Source: JADHOX01 sp038120515
GTDB taxonomy: Bacteria > Pseudomonadota > Alphaproteobacteria > Rickettsiales > JABIRX01
NCBI GenBank assembly: GCA_038120515.1
Contig: JAYOLW010000007.1
Coordinates: 1 to 64,000 of the forward strand
Direction: 5' to 3'
Length of the DNA: 64,000 nucleotides
Numbering within the stretch: the stretch's first letter is position 1; the number at the start of each line of letters is the position of its first letter. This document shows positions 49,215-59,093 of this stretch, piece by piece. Under the pieces are notes generated by a model, which saw nothing but the letters and a program-made list of their open reading frames with translations, was not told the origin of the DNA and made no database searches. A program made the position numbers and the translations under genes.

Positions 49215-52200
49215 TCAGAGGGTAATGATTTTTTTGTGACGCAAATAAAATAGTTTTTTTATTATTTTTTTATCACGATATTTTGGCTTTAGCGCCTCCT
49301 CATATATACTTAGCTGGTTCTGATATCTTGGTAGAATTTGAGCATTATTTGCTGGCAACTCTAGATCAGTTTTAAAATCAATAATTTCAACAGAATCATC
49401 ATTCTCAATTATTTTATCAATTCGATAAAGTTGTGACTTATATATTACCTCAATTTCAGAAAGGGTATTTCGATTAAAAATATAAGAAAATTTTAACTCC
49501 TCATGAATTTCCATTAAATTATTCTTAAAAAACTCGATATCCTCTTTTGCAATTAAATAGTCATAATCTTTCAATGACTTTTCGATATAATCAAACCTAT
49601 GTTCTTTTTTAACAAATTGTAAATCATCCAATATATTATGAACTATTGTTCCTAAGGTAGTTTGATAATTATCTTTTTTTTGCACCTCATCTCTTAGCAA
49701 TTCTTCATTGGGTATTAACACTTCATCAACAGCCCGATCTAGAAGCTTTTCACATTTTAAGTTAGTAATAGTAAAACCATTAGTTGAAATATCGTCTTGA
49801 GAGATATTATGTTTGATTGCAAGCTCACTAACTAAAATGTCATAAAGACTAGAGTTAACTATGGAACTACCTTGGCCTGCAATGATAAGAACATCTTTGG
49901 CTCTTGTAAGAGCAACATAATTAAGCCTTTGAAATTCATTTTCTAACCTTTGATGAAACTCATCCAAAATATAAGATTTTTCTGTAAATGCTCCAGAACC
50001 AGACGTAAATAAAAAATTATCATCAGTAAAATATAGCTGTTCTTTATTTTTAGTCACTTTACTATTGCTATCAGCAAGAATCACAATCGGAGCCTCCAAC
50101 CCTTTAGAACCATGTATTGTCATTAATCTCACTGAATTATCTGAGATATTATTCTTTATCACCTTCTCATGTCTTATTAAGGCAACATATACTTCATGAT
50201 AAGATTTACCATAACATTCCTGAAACTCATTAATCAAAGATAAAATATGACCAAGTCTTAATTTACTATCACCAGCAAATTCCTGCTCGTAAGCCAAAAA
50301 AAGATTATACTCATAGGCAATATTTAAACAAAAATCATATGGAGCTAAAAACTGACTTTTTTTTACGATATTGGCTAGAATCAACTTAACATCTTCTGTC
50401 CATGGCAAAATACCTGATTTAATAACATCATAATAAGATGTATAATTTTTGTCACTATCTCGTACTGAAACAATTTTCTCTAATTGCTGATCGTTAAATT
50501 TAATTAATGGTGATTTTAATAAACAGGCAAGATTATAATCATCATTTGGCATATAGCTAAATCTTATTAACGCCTTAAAATCCAAAAAGATAATATCATC
50601 ATCAATAGATTTTATACCGTCAATCGAAACAGTTATACCAGAATCTGAAAGAGCTTGATATAAATCATAGAAAAACTGACTACGCCTTGGCAACAAAATC
50701 AAAACATCTTGATATCTAACATTGGCACCAGTCGAAGCTAGCACAATATCATTTGTTACTAAATATTTTATTTCATGAATGATACTATCAGTTTGCTGAA
50801 CAAAATTTGAGTTCGATGTTACTGGCACAATAGGAAATTCTAATTTATACTCGTCAGATTTTGATCTTTTATTTTCAATAAAAGGCAATAATTTAAACAT
50901 AAATTCAGATTGCCTATTGGCAAAATGATCAAGCTCAATATCGAACTGAGTTAAAGCATCTTTAACTTTGCTATGCTGACAGAATAAATTTACAACATCG
51001 ATCAGACCTTGGCTAGTTCTATAGGATTTCACTAAATCTATTTTGTGAAAACCAGAATTTAAATTTTGAAAAGAATTTGCTAATTCTTCATATTTCTCTT
51101 TAAATAATTCATGCCTTGCACCCTGAAACCCATATATAGATTGTTTCTCATCGCCAACAATAAATAAAGTTTTATCAATGCCTCCAGCCAAATAATCCTC
51201 ATACAAAAAATGAATAATCTCCCACTGCAGTTTTGATGTATCCTGAGCCTCATCTACAAGAATATGTTTATATTTAGTTAATACATAATTAACATTGTTA
51301 TTATTGCTTAGAATCATTAAAGCTTTAATTAATATATCCTCAAAATCGACAAGATTATGCTCTTGCTTATGCTGCTGATATTGATCAAGTAGTATTACCG
51401 CAATCTCCATTAATGATTTATTTATTTTAAAAGCATCTATTCGAGCAAATAACTCTGTAAGTCTTAAATATTCATTTGCTAAATTTTCTAATTCTAGAAA
51501 TTCATCAGCTAAACCCATTGTCGCTTTAGTAAAAAACTTACTACGTTTTATACCTTGCTTAGTACAGAAAAAATCTTGCAAACGACTAAAGCTTTTAATG
51601 ATAGATAAATCANNNNNNNNNNGATAAATCATCATTAAAATTTAGGCTTTTGATTAAATTAAATTGTTTTAGATCTGTTTTACTAACTTTATCAGATTTA
51701 ATTTGTTCAATAATTTTGAATAAATTAATTAGTTTATTCGATAATAAAAATTGCTTCTTTAGCTCAAATATATCTGGCAATAACTCTGGAAGATTTAAAA
51801 GATTATGTAACAATTTAAGCTGATTATCTAAAGTTTTAGCTTTAAATAGTAGATACAAAATATTAGTTCGTGCTTCTGTAATTAATTTTAGATGCTCAGT
51901 TAAAGACTCAAGAGATAGAATTGATGCCAGAAAATTTAAATTCTCTTGAAGCTCAGCATTGGCGTATATTTTATTTGTTATATCAGCAAGAATCTTTTGT
52001 GCCTTAATATTACTCATCACTTCAAAACCTGGCCGTAATCCAGCTTCAAAAGCAAATTGTTTTAAAAGCTCAAGCGCAAAACTATGAATGGTATGGATTT
52101 GGAAATTAGTTTTACCAAGTAAAATATCAGACTGTATTTTAGCCAAATTATCCAAATGACTTTGCTGTATATCAGTTCCAAGCAAGTCTTTTATCGATCT

Positions 52201-52422
52201 TTTTTGCTCTTTTTGATCAAGAGTTAATAAATTAAAAATATTTTTAATGATTCTAGCCTTAATTTCAGCAGCTGCATTATTTGTAAATGTTATAGCTAGA
52301 ATTTCTTTTGGATTTGCACCAGCTAAAATAAGAGCAGTAATTCTATCAATTAAAATTTTTGTTTTACCAGAACCAGCATTGGCAGAAATAAAAAAAGAAT
52401 GATCCGGATTGCTCGCTTTCAT
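49215..52422 (-). CDS. addA: Double-strand break repair helicase-nuclease AddA, split only by an assembly gap
   Basis: The gene begins at 52422 (Walker A in FFISANAGSGKTKILIDRI) and ends at 49215. Ten N at 51613-51622 interrupt it, but both flanks carry the same nine bases (GATAAATCA on the plus strand). Merging them gives one uninterrupted frame of 3189 bases, 1062 residues, normal for alphaproteobacterial AddA. Helicase motifs include HILVDEAQDTSKLQWE, VGDEKQSIYGFQGA, VRLMTIHGSKGLEAP and NYVALTRAKDVLII. The C-terminal RecB-type nuclease has EIIDFKTD and YQNQLSIYEEAL. AddA works with AddB at DNA ends. AddB is usually directly upstream; here holC is. Confidence 0.92.
51613..51622. other. Assembly gap (ten N) inside addA, probably an unmerged overlap
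   Basis: The nine bases before the N run (GATAAATCA, 51604-51612) are identical to the nine after it (51623-51631). Joining them restores the reading frame exactly, so no sequence may be missing. Confidence 0.9.
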
Positions 52423-52454
52423 AAAACTTTAAAATCTAGATTTGTTATGTAAAT

Positions 52455-52901
52455 TTATTGGTTAGACCATTTACCCTTCTCATCTTGTAACCAAAATTTC
52501 GTGTTTTTCGGTTTAGCTAATTTTTCAGATTCATATTTTGCTTTAAATATTTTTGCTGAATTATTATCTTCATCAAAAACATATATTACTTTTTTAAATT
52601 GTTGAGCTAGTTCATCACTAACTTCTTGCTTGGCGATTAGAATCTCTGAGTTATTAATATTTTGGTTCTTAGCAGTTATAAGTAAATATTTATAATATTC
52701 CTCACTATCATTTTCTGTACCATGAGGCAAAAATTTATTAGTAGAGAAACTCCAAAATAATTCATCATATTTTTCTACCTCCTCAGCTTCGACAATAAAG
52801 ATCATAGGCTTTTTTAAAGTAGAATAAATCTTAAATAATAATGATGGTATTATTTTATCAATTGGAGACTTTGATATTTGATAAAAGCTATAACTGGTCA
52901 T
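52455..52901 (-). CDS. holC: DNA polymerase III chi subunit HolC
   Basis: A 148-residue protein with the chi-subunit pattern: YSFYQISKSPIDKIIPSLLFKIYSTLKKPMIFI, then DELFWSFSTNKFLPHGTEND, where the FLPHG box is diagnostic. The C-terminal part follows the Rossmann-like fold. Chi links the clamp loader to SSB at the replication fork. It starts 4 bp after the glycosyltransferase stop and precedes addA by 32 bp on the same strand. Confidence 0.9.
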   Translation of the reverse strand: MTSYSFYQISKSPIDKIIPSLLFKIYSTLKKPMIFIVEAEEVEKYDELFWSFSTNKFLPHGTENDSEEYYKYLLITAKNQNINNSEILIAKQEVSDELAQQFKKVIYVFDEDNNSAKIFKAKYESEKLAKPKNTKFWLQDEKGKWSNQ

Positions 52902-52905
52902 TTTA

Positions 52906-54057
52906 CTATTTTTTTCTCTTACGTTTTAGTTCTTTATAAACCTCAATGGTTTTTTGCTGCATTAATTCTATGGCAAAATTTTCATTGATATGCTTGATTG
53001 CAGCTTTTTTTATCATATTACGTTTTGTTTTTGTCAGATTTATAACTTTTTTAATCTTGCTTGCAAGCAATTCAGGATTATTTGGCTCAACCAAAAAACC
53101 GGTTATTTCATCAATGACCGTCTCTTTTGCACCACCATGATTTGTTGCAATGATAATTTTACCCATTGCACCAGCTTCTACCATCACTCTACCAAAAGCT
53201 TCAGGCCTAGTACTTGATGATATAATTAAATTTGCAATATGATATAAATTATGAATGTCACGAACATTATCATGAATAGCTATTTGACCAGAAAGACCAT
53301 ACTGATTTATTAAATCATATAACTCTTTGACAAATTTTGGTGATTTCAATTTGTCACCTAAAATAATACAATAGAAATTTTCATTTTTAATTTTTGCCAG
53401 TGCCTCAATTAAAATTTCCTGACCTTTCCATCTTGATAACCGACCTGGTAGCAAAATAATATGCTTATCTTCAGGAATATTCCATTCAGAATTATATTTT
53501 ACTACTTGATCAATACTAACCTTGTTCGGATCAAAATGGCTCAAATCCACACCTCTGTAAATTTTACGAATTTTCTTTTTATCTACACCATATTGCTTAA
53601 TCATATGATCAGTAATAAAATCTGAAATTGATATTACAAGATCAGCTTTAGTCATAATCGAATTGTATTTTTTCTTAAGAAAAGAAGTTCCAGAATAAAC
53701 ACCATGAAAAGTTGTTAAAAACTTGGTATTAGTTTTTAGACATGCGTAATAAGCACTCCAAGCCGGAACTCTTGACCTTGCATGCACAATATCTACTTGC
53801 TCAGTTTTGATAATTTTAACTAATTTAGATATATTTCGCCAAATTTTAAATGGATTCTTTGAAGCAACATCAAGATTAATAACTTTTGTTCCATTTTTTT
53901 TAAGTTTTGACTCTAAGATTCCACCTTTTGTGACTACAATTGATTTAAAGCCTTCTTTTATAATTGCTTCAGAGATTTCGATAGTGCCACGTTCAATACC
54001 ACCAGAATTCATAGTTGGTACTAACTGCATAATTGTTAGACTTGATTTATTTACCAT
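52906..54057 (-). CDS. GT4-family glycosyltransferase
   Basis: A 383-residue GT-B fold enzyme. The N-terminal domain begins TIMQLVPTMNSGGIERGTIEI (nucleotide-sugar transferase start with the GG loop) and has IVHARSRVPAWSAYY. The C-terminal domain has LLPGRLSRWKGQEILIEAL and RPEAFGRVMVEAGAMGKIII, the EX7E retaining motif. It probably acts at the cytoplasmic face in lipopolysaccharide or other surface glycan assembly. The sugar donor is not predictable. The gene is divergent from the hydrolase at 54095. Confidence 0.92.
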   Translation of the reverse strand: MVNKSSLTIMQLVPTMNSGGIERGTIEISEAIIKEGFKSIVVTKGGILESKLKKNGTKVINLDVASKNPFKIWRNISKLVKIIKTEQVDIVHARSRVPAWSAYYACLKTNTKFLTTFHGVYSGTSFLKKKYNSIMTKADLVISISDFITDHMIKQYGVDKKKIRKIYRGVDLSHFDPNKVSIDQVVKYNSEWNIPEDKHIILLPGRLSRWKGQEILIEALAKIKNENFYCIILGDKLKSPKFVKELYDLINQYGLSGQIAIHDNVRDIHNLYHIANLIISSSTRPEAFGRVMVEAGAMGKIIIATNHGGAKETVIDEITGFLVEPNNPELLASKIKKVINLTKTKRNMIKKAAIKHINENFAIELMQQKTIEVYKELKRKRKK

Positions 54058-54094
54058 TGCTTGTAGAAATTTGGAAAATTTTTAGACAATTTAT

Positions 54095-54850
54095 ATGAAT
54101 TTTCATAGAGTTCAAGATGGTAATATAGCTTATAACCAAGTCGTCGGCAATAAATTTGATCTAGTGTTTTTAAGCGGTCTAAAATCTGACCGTATGGGTA
54201 CTAAAGCAATGCTTATTGAACAATTTGCTACAGAGTATGGTCTTGGCTCAATTAGATTTGATTATCTAGGCCATGGCGACTCAGAAGGTAAATTTACTGA
54301 TTTTGGTATTAATGACTGGCTTGAAAACACATTAAGTATTATAGATAACATCACAAGAAACCCAGTAATTCTTATTGGCTCAAGTCTTGGAGGTTGGCTT
54401 GCTTTACTTGCAACTCTTAAACGACCAAAAAAAATTGCAGGCCTAATAACTCTTGCTGCAGCCCCAGATTTTACTGAAGATTTAATGTGGGACTTATTTG
54501 ACGAAAAAGCTCAAAATATTATCAATAATGATGGTATTTATAACCTACCTGCAGATGATTGTGATGGCGAATATCCAATTACCAAAAAACTTATAGAATC
54601 AGGACGAGATAACTTATTACTCAGGGATAATAAAATCTTAAATATTAACATCCCAACATATTGCATTCATGGTCAGAAAGACAAAGATGTGCCTTATGAA
54701 ACATCTACCAAAATTTTTAGCAGACTAAAAACCGAAAGAAAAAAGTTAATTTTAAGAGTAAATGGTGATCATAGATTATCAAGTGAACCAGATCTAAGGG
54801 TTTTATGGTCAGTTCTTGAAGATTTTATAAATAACAAAGCCAAAAACTAA
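54095..54850 (+). CDS. Alpha/beta hydrolase
   Basis: A 251-residue cytoplasmic hydrolase. Motifs are FLSGLKSDRMGTKA (oxyanion region), FDYLGHGDSEG, the nucleophile elbow LIGSSLGGWLALL with Ser in GSSLGG, CIHGQKDKDVPYE with the acid Asp, and NGDHRLSSEPDL with the catalytic His. It resembles mitochondrial ABHD10-like and alphaproteobacterial short-chain esterases with a palmitoyl-thioesterase character. The substrate is uncertain. It overlaps the convergent MidA gene by 4 bp. Confidence 0.9.
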   Translation: MNFHRVQDGNIAYNQVVGNKFDLVFLSGLKSDRMGTKAMLIEQFATEYGLGSIRFDYLGHGDSEGKFTDFGINDWLENTLSIIDNITRNPVILIGSSLGGWLALLATLKRPKKIAGLITLAAAPDFTEDLMWDLFDEKAQNIINNDGIYNLPADDCDGEYPITKKLIESGRDNLLLRDNKILNINIPTYCIHGQKDKDVPYETSTKIFSRLKTERKKLILRVNGDHRLSSEPDLRVLWSVLEDFINNKAKN

Positions 54851-55890
54851 ACTTTAGGTTCTAGCTCTAATACTTTAAACAACTCTCCCATTTGATCTTT
54901 AGCAGTTAGACGATTAAATGCTAAATCTAATTTTTCTATCACAGCTACCTCTTTCCCAGCCTTACAGGCTTCAAATCTCTGCCTTATTCCTAAAGACAAA
55001 AGAAACTCACCCTGATTATTGATACGATAACTACAGTTACCTTCTTTTAAACTGTCAATAATTGCCTTAAAATTAACTAAATATGTTAAATCTTGATCGC
55101 CTATATTGGCAAAAATATTTTGATATTTATGATCCTTTAGTGCCTGAATAGTAGGCTGAAAATTATATTCCGTATAACCATAATCAATTATCACAGCTCG
55201 TGAATTTGTTGTTTCGACGAAATCTACAATTTGTTTGATCAGATTAATTGTACTTATTGATAACTCAAAAATATCACCATCTTGATTTTGCGTCTTTACA
55301 AAATTACGAATAGTTGAACATATAGAGGATTTCTCGAGGCAAAAATGGAACATTTCTGAAAAATCAATTTTTCTTTCAAACCATTGACCTTTCTGATATT
55401 CGAATTGCTGCATTGGCAAGCAATCAAGCAATTCATTAGATATTATAAAACTTGGCTTTAACGGTATTTGCGAGAATTCATTATAATGATTAATTGTAAT
55501 CTTAAACTCTGCCAAATTTTCTTGCTGTATCTTTCTAAGACTTGAACTGATTTCTACCATATGAATAGTAATCTTGTTAAAGAAATCCGGAAATTTGCTA
55601 AATACTCTTAGCATGTCTTGCATAAGAACGCCTCTTCCAGGGCCTAATTCTATTATTTGCAAGTCCTTAACACCTTGAAAGTAATGTAAACAATAAAGCG
55701 CAATCACCTCACCAAAACCTTGCGATATCTCTGGACTTGTTATGAAATCACCTAACTTCCCAACTGGGTTTTTAGTTACATAATATCCAAATTTTGTATC
55801 AAATAGACATATTTGCATAAACTCGCCAACAGAAATTGGTCCATTTATATTAATGTTGTTAATAATTTTATCTGATAATTGATCAGTCAT
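54847..55890 (-). CDS. SAM-dependent methyltransferase, MidA/NDUFAF7 family
   Basis: A 347-residue protein with the DUF185/COG1565 pattern: GPISVGEFMQICLFDTKFGYY at the N terminus, the SAM site LQIIELGPGRGVLMQDMLR, SNELLDCLPMQQFEYQKGQWFER and VIDYGYTEYNFQPT. In mitochondria NDUFAF7 dimethylates an arginine of complex I subunit NDUFS2, and bacterial MidA is presumed to act similarly. It starts 6 bp after lgt, the usual alphaproteobacterial order lgt-midA. Confidence 0.93.
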   Translation of the reverse strand: MTDQLSDKIINNININGPISVGEFMQICLFDTKFGYYVTKNPVGKLGDFITSPEISQGFGEVIALYCLHYFQGVKDLQIIELGPGRGVLMQDMLRVFSKFPDFFNKITIHMVEISSSLRKIQQENLAEFKITINHYNEFSQIPLKPSFIISNELLDCLPMQQFEYQKGQWFERKIDFSEMFHFCLEKSSICSTIRNFVKTQNQDGDIFELSISTINLIKQIVDFVETTNSRAVIIDYGYTEYNFQPTIQALKDHKYQNIFANIGDQDLTYLVNFKAIIDSLKEGNCSYRINNQGEFLLSLGIRQRFEACKAGKEVAVIEKLDLAFNRLTAKDQMGELFKVLELEPKV

Positions 55891-55896
55891 ATAATT

Positions 55897-56691
55897 TTAC
55901 AATTTAGTAAAATAATTATCTTTTTTTACGATCATGAAGATACCCAATCCGATCATTGGCAGAGATAAAATTTGTCCCATCGTAACAAAAGAAAATAAAT
56001 AACCTATATGCTGGTCAGGGACCCTAAAAAACTCAACAATTATACGTGAGATACCATAACAAATCATAAAAGTTGCAGCTAACCTACCTGGTTGCTCACG
56101 AAAAGACTTCATATTAACCAAATAAAGTAACACACAAAAAGTAACCCCACCCTCAAGAGCAGCCTCATATAATTGGCTAGGATGTCTTGGTAGCTCTCCT
56201 CCTCTTGGAAAAATCACACCAAAAGATGATGTTGTAACTTTACCATATAATTCGCCATTAATAAAATTAGCAATTCGGCCTAGACCAATACCAACTGGTG
56301 TTGCACAAGCGAGAAAATCCATATTTCTTAAAAAACCATTTTTTTCTTTTTTACTATGGAAATAAACCGCAAGAGTAAAACCTATGAGACCACCATGAAA
56401 CGACATACCGCCTTGCCATACATATAAAATCTCTAACGGATGAAAAATGTAATAAGAAAAATTATAAAACAAAACATAACCAAGCCTTCCACCAAGAATT
56501 ATACCAAGGATCACTTTAAAACTTAAATCATCTAACTGTTTGTTTGAAAATAATTTCAAGCTAAACTTCTTGTCTAAATATGACATATAAACAACACCAA
56601 ACACAATGCCAACTATATATGCCATCGAATACCATTTTATTGATATAGGACCAAGAGTGAACATATTGGGATCAAAATCTGCAACTATCAT
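55897..56691 (-). CDS. lgt: Prolipoprotein diacylglyceryl transferase
   Basis: A 264-residue inner-membrane enzyme with seven predicted helices. Essential motifs are MSFHGGLIGFTLAVYFHSKK, then GIGLGRIANFINGELYGKVT with catalytic Arg and Asn, and ELPRHPSQLYEAALEGG. It attaches diacylglycerol from phosphatidylglycerol to the lipobox Cys of lipoproteins, including Pal and the other lipoproteins in this window. It is the first gene of the lgt-midA pair. Confidence 0.97.
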   Translation of the reverse strand: MIVADFDPNMFTLGPISIKWYSMAYIVGIVFGVVYMSYLDKKFSLKLFSNKQLDDLSFKVILGIILGGRLGYVLFYNFSYYIFHPLEILYVWQGGMSFHGGLIGFTLAVYFHSKKEKNGFLRNMDFLACATPVGIGLGRIANFINGELYGKVTTSSFGVIFPRGGELPRHPSQLYEAALEGGVTFCVLLYLVNMKSFREQPGRLAATFMICYGISRIIVEFFRVPDQHIGYLFSFVTMGQILSLPMIGLGIFMIVKKDNYFTKL

Positions 56692-56852
56692 AAGAAAAAG
56701 ACATCAAGAGTGATAAAAAATTCAAGAAACCCTATCATTGAAAAGAATAAATGAAAGAGACCTATTTTAGTTATATAAAATTTATTTTTTTTATAGATAA
56801 TATTCAGTTTTTACTATAAAAAATCATATGTGATTTTATTTGGAACATAAAA

Positions 56853-58784
56853 TTGAGATATCAAACATATTTATATATTATTATCATCTTTTTATCATTG
56901 CATAATACTCTATATGCAAAATATGAAGATATTGTTGATAGTGAAGATTTAAAATGTCTCAAAGAAGTTGATCAAAATATAATCAGAGGCAAATATACAG
57001 ATGCTTTAATAAAAGCTAATCTTTGTAATGATCATGCTATTAAACTACTTTCTCAATGGTTAATTATTAACAAAGATGACTATTTTTCGCTCGATAGCCT
57101 TTTAAATTTCCAAAAAATAGCAAATAACATCCCAGCTCCATACAATCTGCAAGAAAGATTTTATAACGCAGCCAGAGATAGTGATGTAAACTCAGAAGAT
57201 ATTTCGAAATTATTTGATAATAACACTTATAGTTTAGAAGTAGTTGAAAAATTTATCAGATTAAATCGCTACAATAATAACATTTCACCTCAGGAAGAAA
57301 AAAAATTAATTCAACAAAGCTGGATCAAAGGTAATCATAGTTTTAAAGATTTAAAAACATTTGTCGAAATTTATAAAAACTTTTTGACCGAAGAGGATTT
57401 AATTTCAAAATCAAATCAATTGCTTAGCCAAGGTGACATTAAAAATGCAAATTATTTAGCATCTCATATTAGAAATCAGGATTACAAAAAATATATTAAG
57501 ACAGTCTTAAGCTTTCATAGTAAATCTCGAACATCATTATCATTATTAAAAACCTTACCACAACAATATGAAAATGATGAAACACTGATTTATTATATTT
57601 CGTTATATTACCATTCCAAGAACCAAGATAGCAAAGTCACAGGTTATTTATTAAATTTACCTGAACAACTTCAATCACCCAATCGTTTAACTTTAATTAA
57701 GATCAGAAACGCTCGTTATCATATTGAAAAAGGTAATTACGAGACAGCATATAAATTATTACAAAATCATAATATCAAAGCTGGAAGTTCAGACTTTGCA
57801 GATATAGAATGGCTTTCTGGATGGATCGCACTTAGATTTTTAAACAAACCTGAGGCTGCAATAAAGCATTTTTCTGATATGTATAACAATGTTGGGTATG
57901 CAATTAGCTTATCAAGAGCATCATATTGGCTTGGCAGAAGTTATAAAGCATTTGGCGATATCATTTCAGCTAGCAAATGGTTTAAGATCTCAAGTGGTTA
58001 TAGCACTACATATTATGGACAAATGGCTTTAATGGAAGATACTCAAGGATTTCAGATATCTCTGCCTAAATTAGAAACCTATAGTAACAGTGAACTTAAA
58101 ATCAGAATAGACAACAATATAGCGCTTCGTTTAAGCATTTACCTTCAATATTTGGGTTATTCAAACGAGGCCTACAGTTTTGCTAAATATGTAATTGAAA
58201 ATAATATTATTAATCAAAATCTCTTTCTCTATTTAGCAATTTACAAAAAAACTGATGATCACAGATTTATCACTAAAGTGTCTAGATTTGCAACTCGTAA
58301 AAACATTATCACGACATCTAATTATCCAGTCATTGAAGATATTGATTTTAAAAATAAAGCCTTAGCTTTTGCTATAATTAAACAAGAAAGCGGATTTAAT
58401 GACAAAGCTATTAGCAGTAAAGGCGCAATTGGATTTATGCAATTAATGCCTGAAACCGCCAAAGATGTATCTAAAATGTTAAATTTGAAATATAGTTATA
58501 ATAGATTAAAAAATGATCAGGAATATAATTTAGAGCTGGGAAGTTATTACATAAATCATCTGCTAAATCAGTTTGATAATTCTTTTATACTTGCTGTTGC
58601 TGCTTATAATGCCGGGCCTGCAAATGTCAAAAAATGGATTAATCGTAATGGCGATGTTAGACAATTTAAAAACATCTATGAGATTATTGATTGGGTTGAA
58701 AAAATACCATATCCAGAAACCAGAAATTATGTGCAAAGAATTCTCGAGAATATGATAATTTACTTGCATTTATTGGAACAATAA
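56853..58784 (+). CDS. slt: Soluble lytic murein transglycosylase (Slt70-like)
   Basis: A 643-residue periplasmic enzyme starting at TTG. A signal peptide ends TLYA (about 1-22). A long superhelical U-domain (about 35-480) of helical repeats carries the C-terminal catalytic domain, with AFAIIKQESGFNDKAIS (catalytic Glu512), KGAIGFMQLMPETAKDV and AVAAYNAGPANVKKWI. It cleaves glycan strands to anhydromuropeptides. The PYPETRNYVQRILENM motif matches Slt. Its 3' end overlaps the convergent truncated ccmB by 15 bp. Confidence 0.95.
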   Translation: MRYQTYLYIIIIFLSLHNTLYAKYEDIVDSEDLKCLKEVDQNIIRGKYTDALIKANLCNDHAIKLLSQWLIINKDDYFSLDSLLNFQKIANNIPAPYNLQERFYNAARDSDVNSEDISKLFDNNTYSLEVVEKFIRLNRYNNNISPQEEKKLIQQSWIKGNHSFKDLKTFVEIYKNFLTEEDLISKSNQLLSQGDIKNANYLASHIRNQDYKKYIKTVLSFHSKSRTSLSLLKTLPQQYENDETLIYYISLYYHSKNQDSKVTGYLLNLPEQLQSPNRLTLIKIRNARYHIEKGNYETAYKLLQNHNIKAGSSDFADIEWLSGWIALRFLNKPEAAIKHFSDMYNNVGYAISLSRASYWLGRSYKAFGDIISASKWFKISSGYSTTYYGQMALMEDTQGFQISLPKLETYSNSELKIRIDNNIALRLSIYLQYLGYSNEAYSFAKYVIENNIINQNLFLYLAIYKKTDDHRFITKVSRFATRKNIITTSNYPVIEDIDFKNKALAFAIIKQESGFNDKAISSKGAIGFMQLMPETAKDVSKMLNLKYSYNRLKNDQEYNLELGSYYINHLLNQFDNSFILAVAAYNAGPANVKKWINRNGDVRQFKNIYEIIDWVEKIPYPETRNYVQRILENMIIYLHLLEQ

Positions 58785-59093
58785 AAATCCCGATCCTAAT
58801 ATCACAGAATTAATAATTATTAATAAAATTAATTTAGTAAAAACAATGCTAAGTAAACTAATATTGGCAATTTTATAATTAACGAAAACGCCATTTTTAG
58901 TATCTATTTTTAAAACTGCAAAACTATGCAAAGTAATAATTAATAAAATTAAGATACCAGATAATTTAGTATTATTATTTAAAACAAAATAATTAATCAG
59001 CATTGCAAACACAAAAACTAGATGAAAGCCAAAAAAGTTTAATTTTTGTCCAGCATAATTTTTTAGATCATAGGATAATAGCTCAATTAGCAT
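58770..59093 (-). CDS. ccmB: Truncated haem exporter membrane subunit CcmB-like
   Basis: 107 residues from the ATG at 59093, which overlaps the ccmA-like stop; a TTG at 59108 is an alternative. Full-length CcmB is about 220 residues with six helices, whereas this one has about three or four (around 15-35, 45-60 and 80-105). LLSYDLKNYAGQKLNFFGFHLV and the IDTKNGVFVNYKIANISLLSIVFTKL region parallel the N-terminal half of CcmB. The C-terminal half is absent, and the slt gene occupies the space on the opposite strand. It may be a relic or a stripped-down membrane partner. Identity is by position and weak pattern. Confidence 0.6.
   Translation of the reverse strand: MLIELLSYDLKNYAGQKLNFFGFHLVFVFAMLINYFVLNNNTKLSGILILLIITLHSFAVLKIDTKNGVFVNYKIANISLLSIVFTKLILLIIINSVILGSGFLLFQ

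Noticed and set aside
58563..58769. A possible continuation of truncated ccmB in another frame
   Set aside because: The reverse-strand frames here are antisense to the slt catalytic domain and show no CcmB C-terminal pattern, so a simple frameshift does not restore CcmB.
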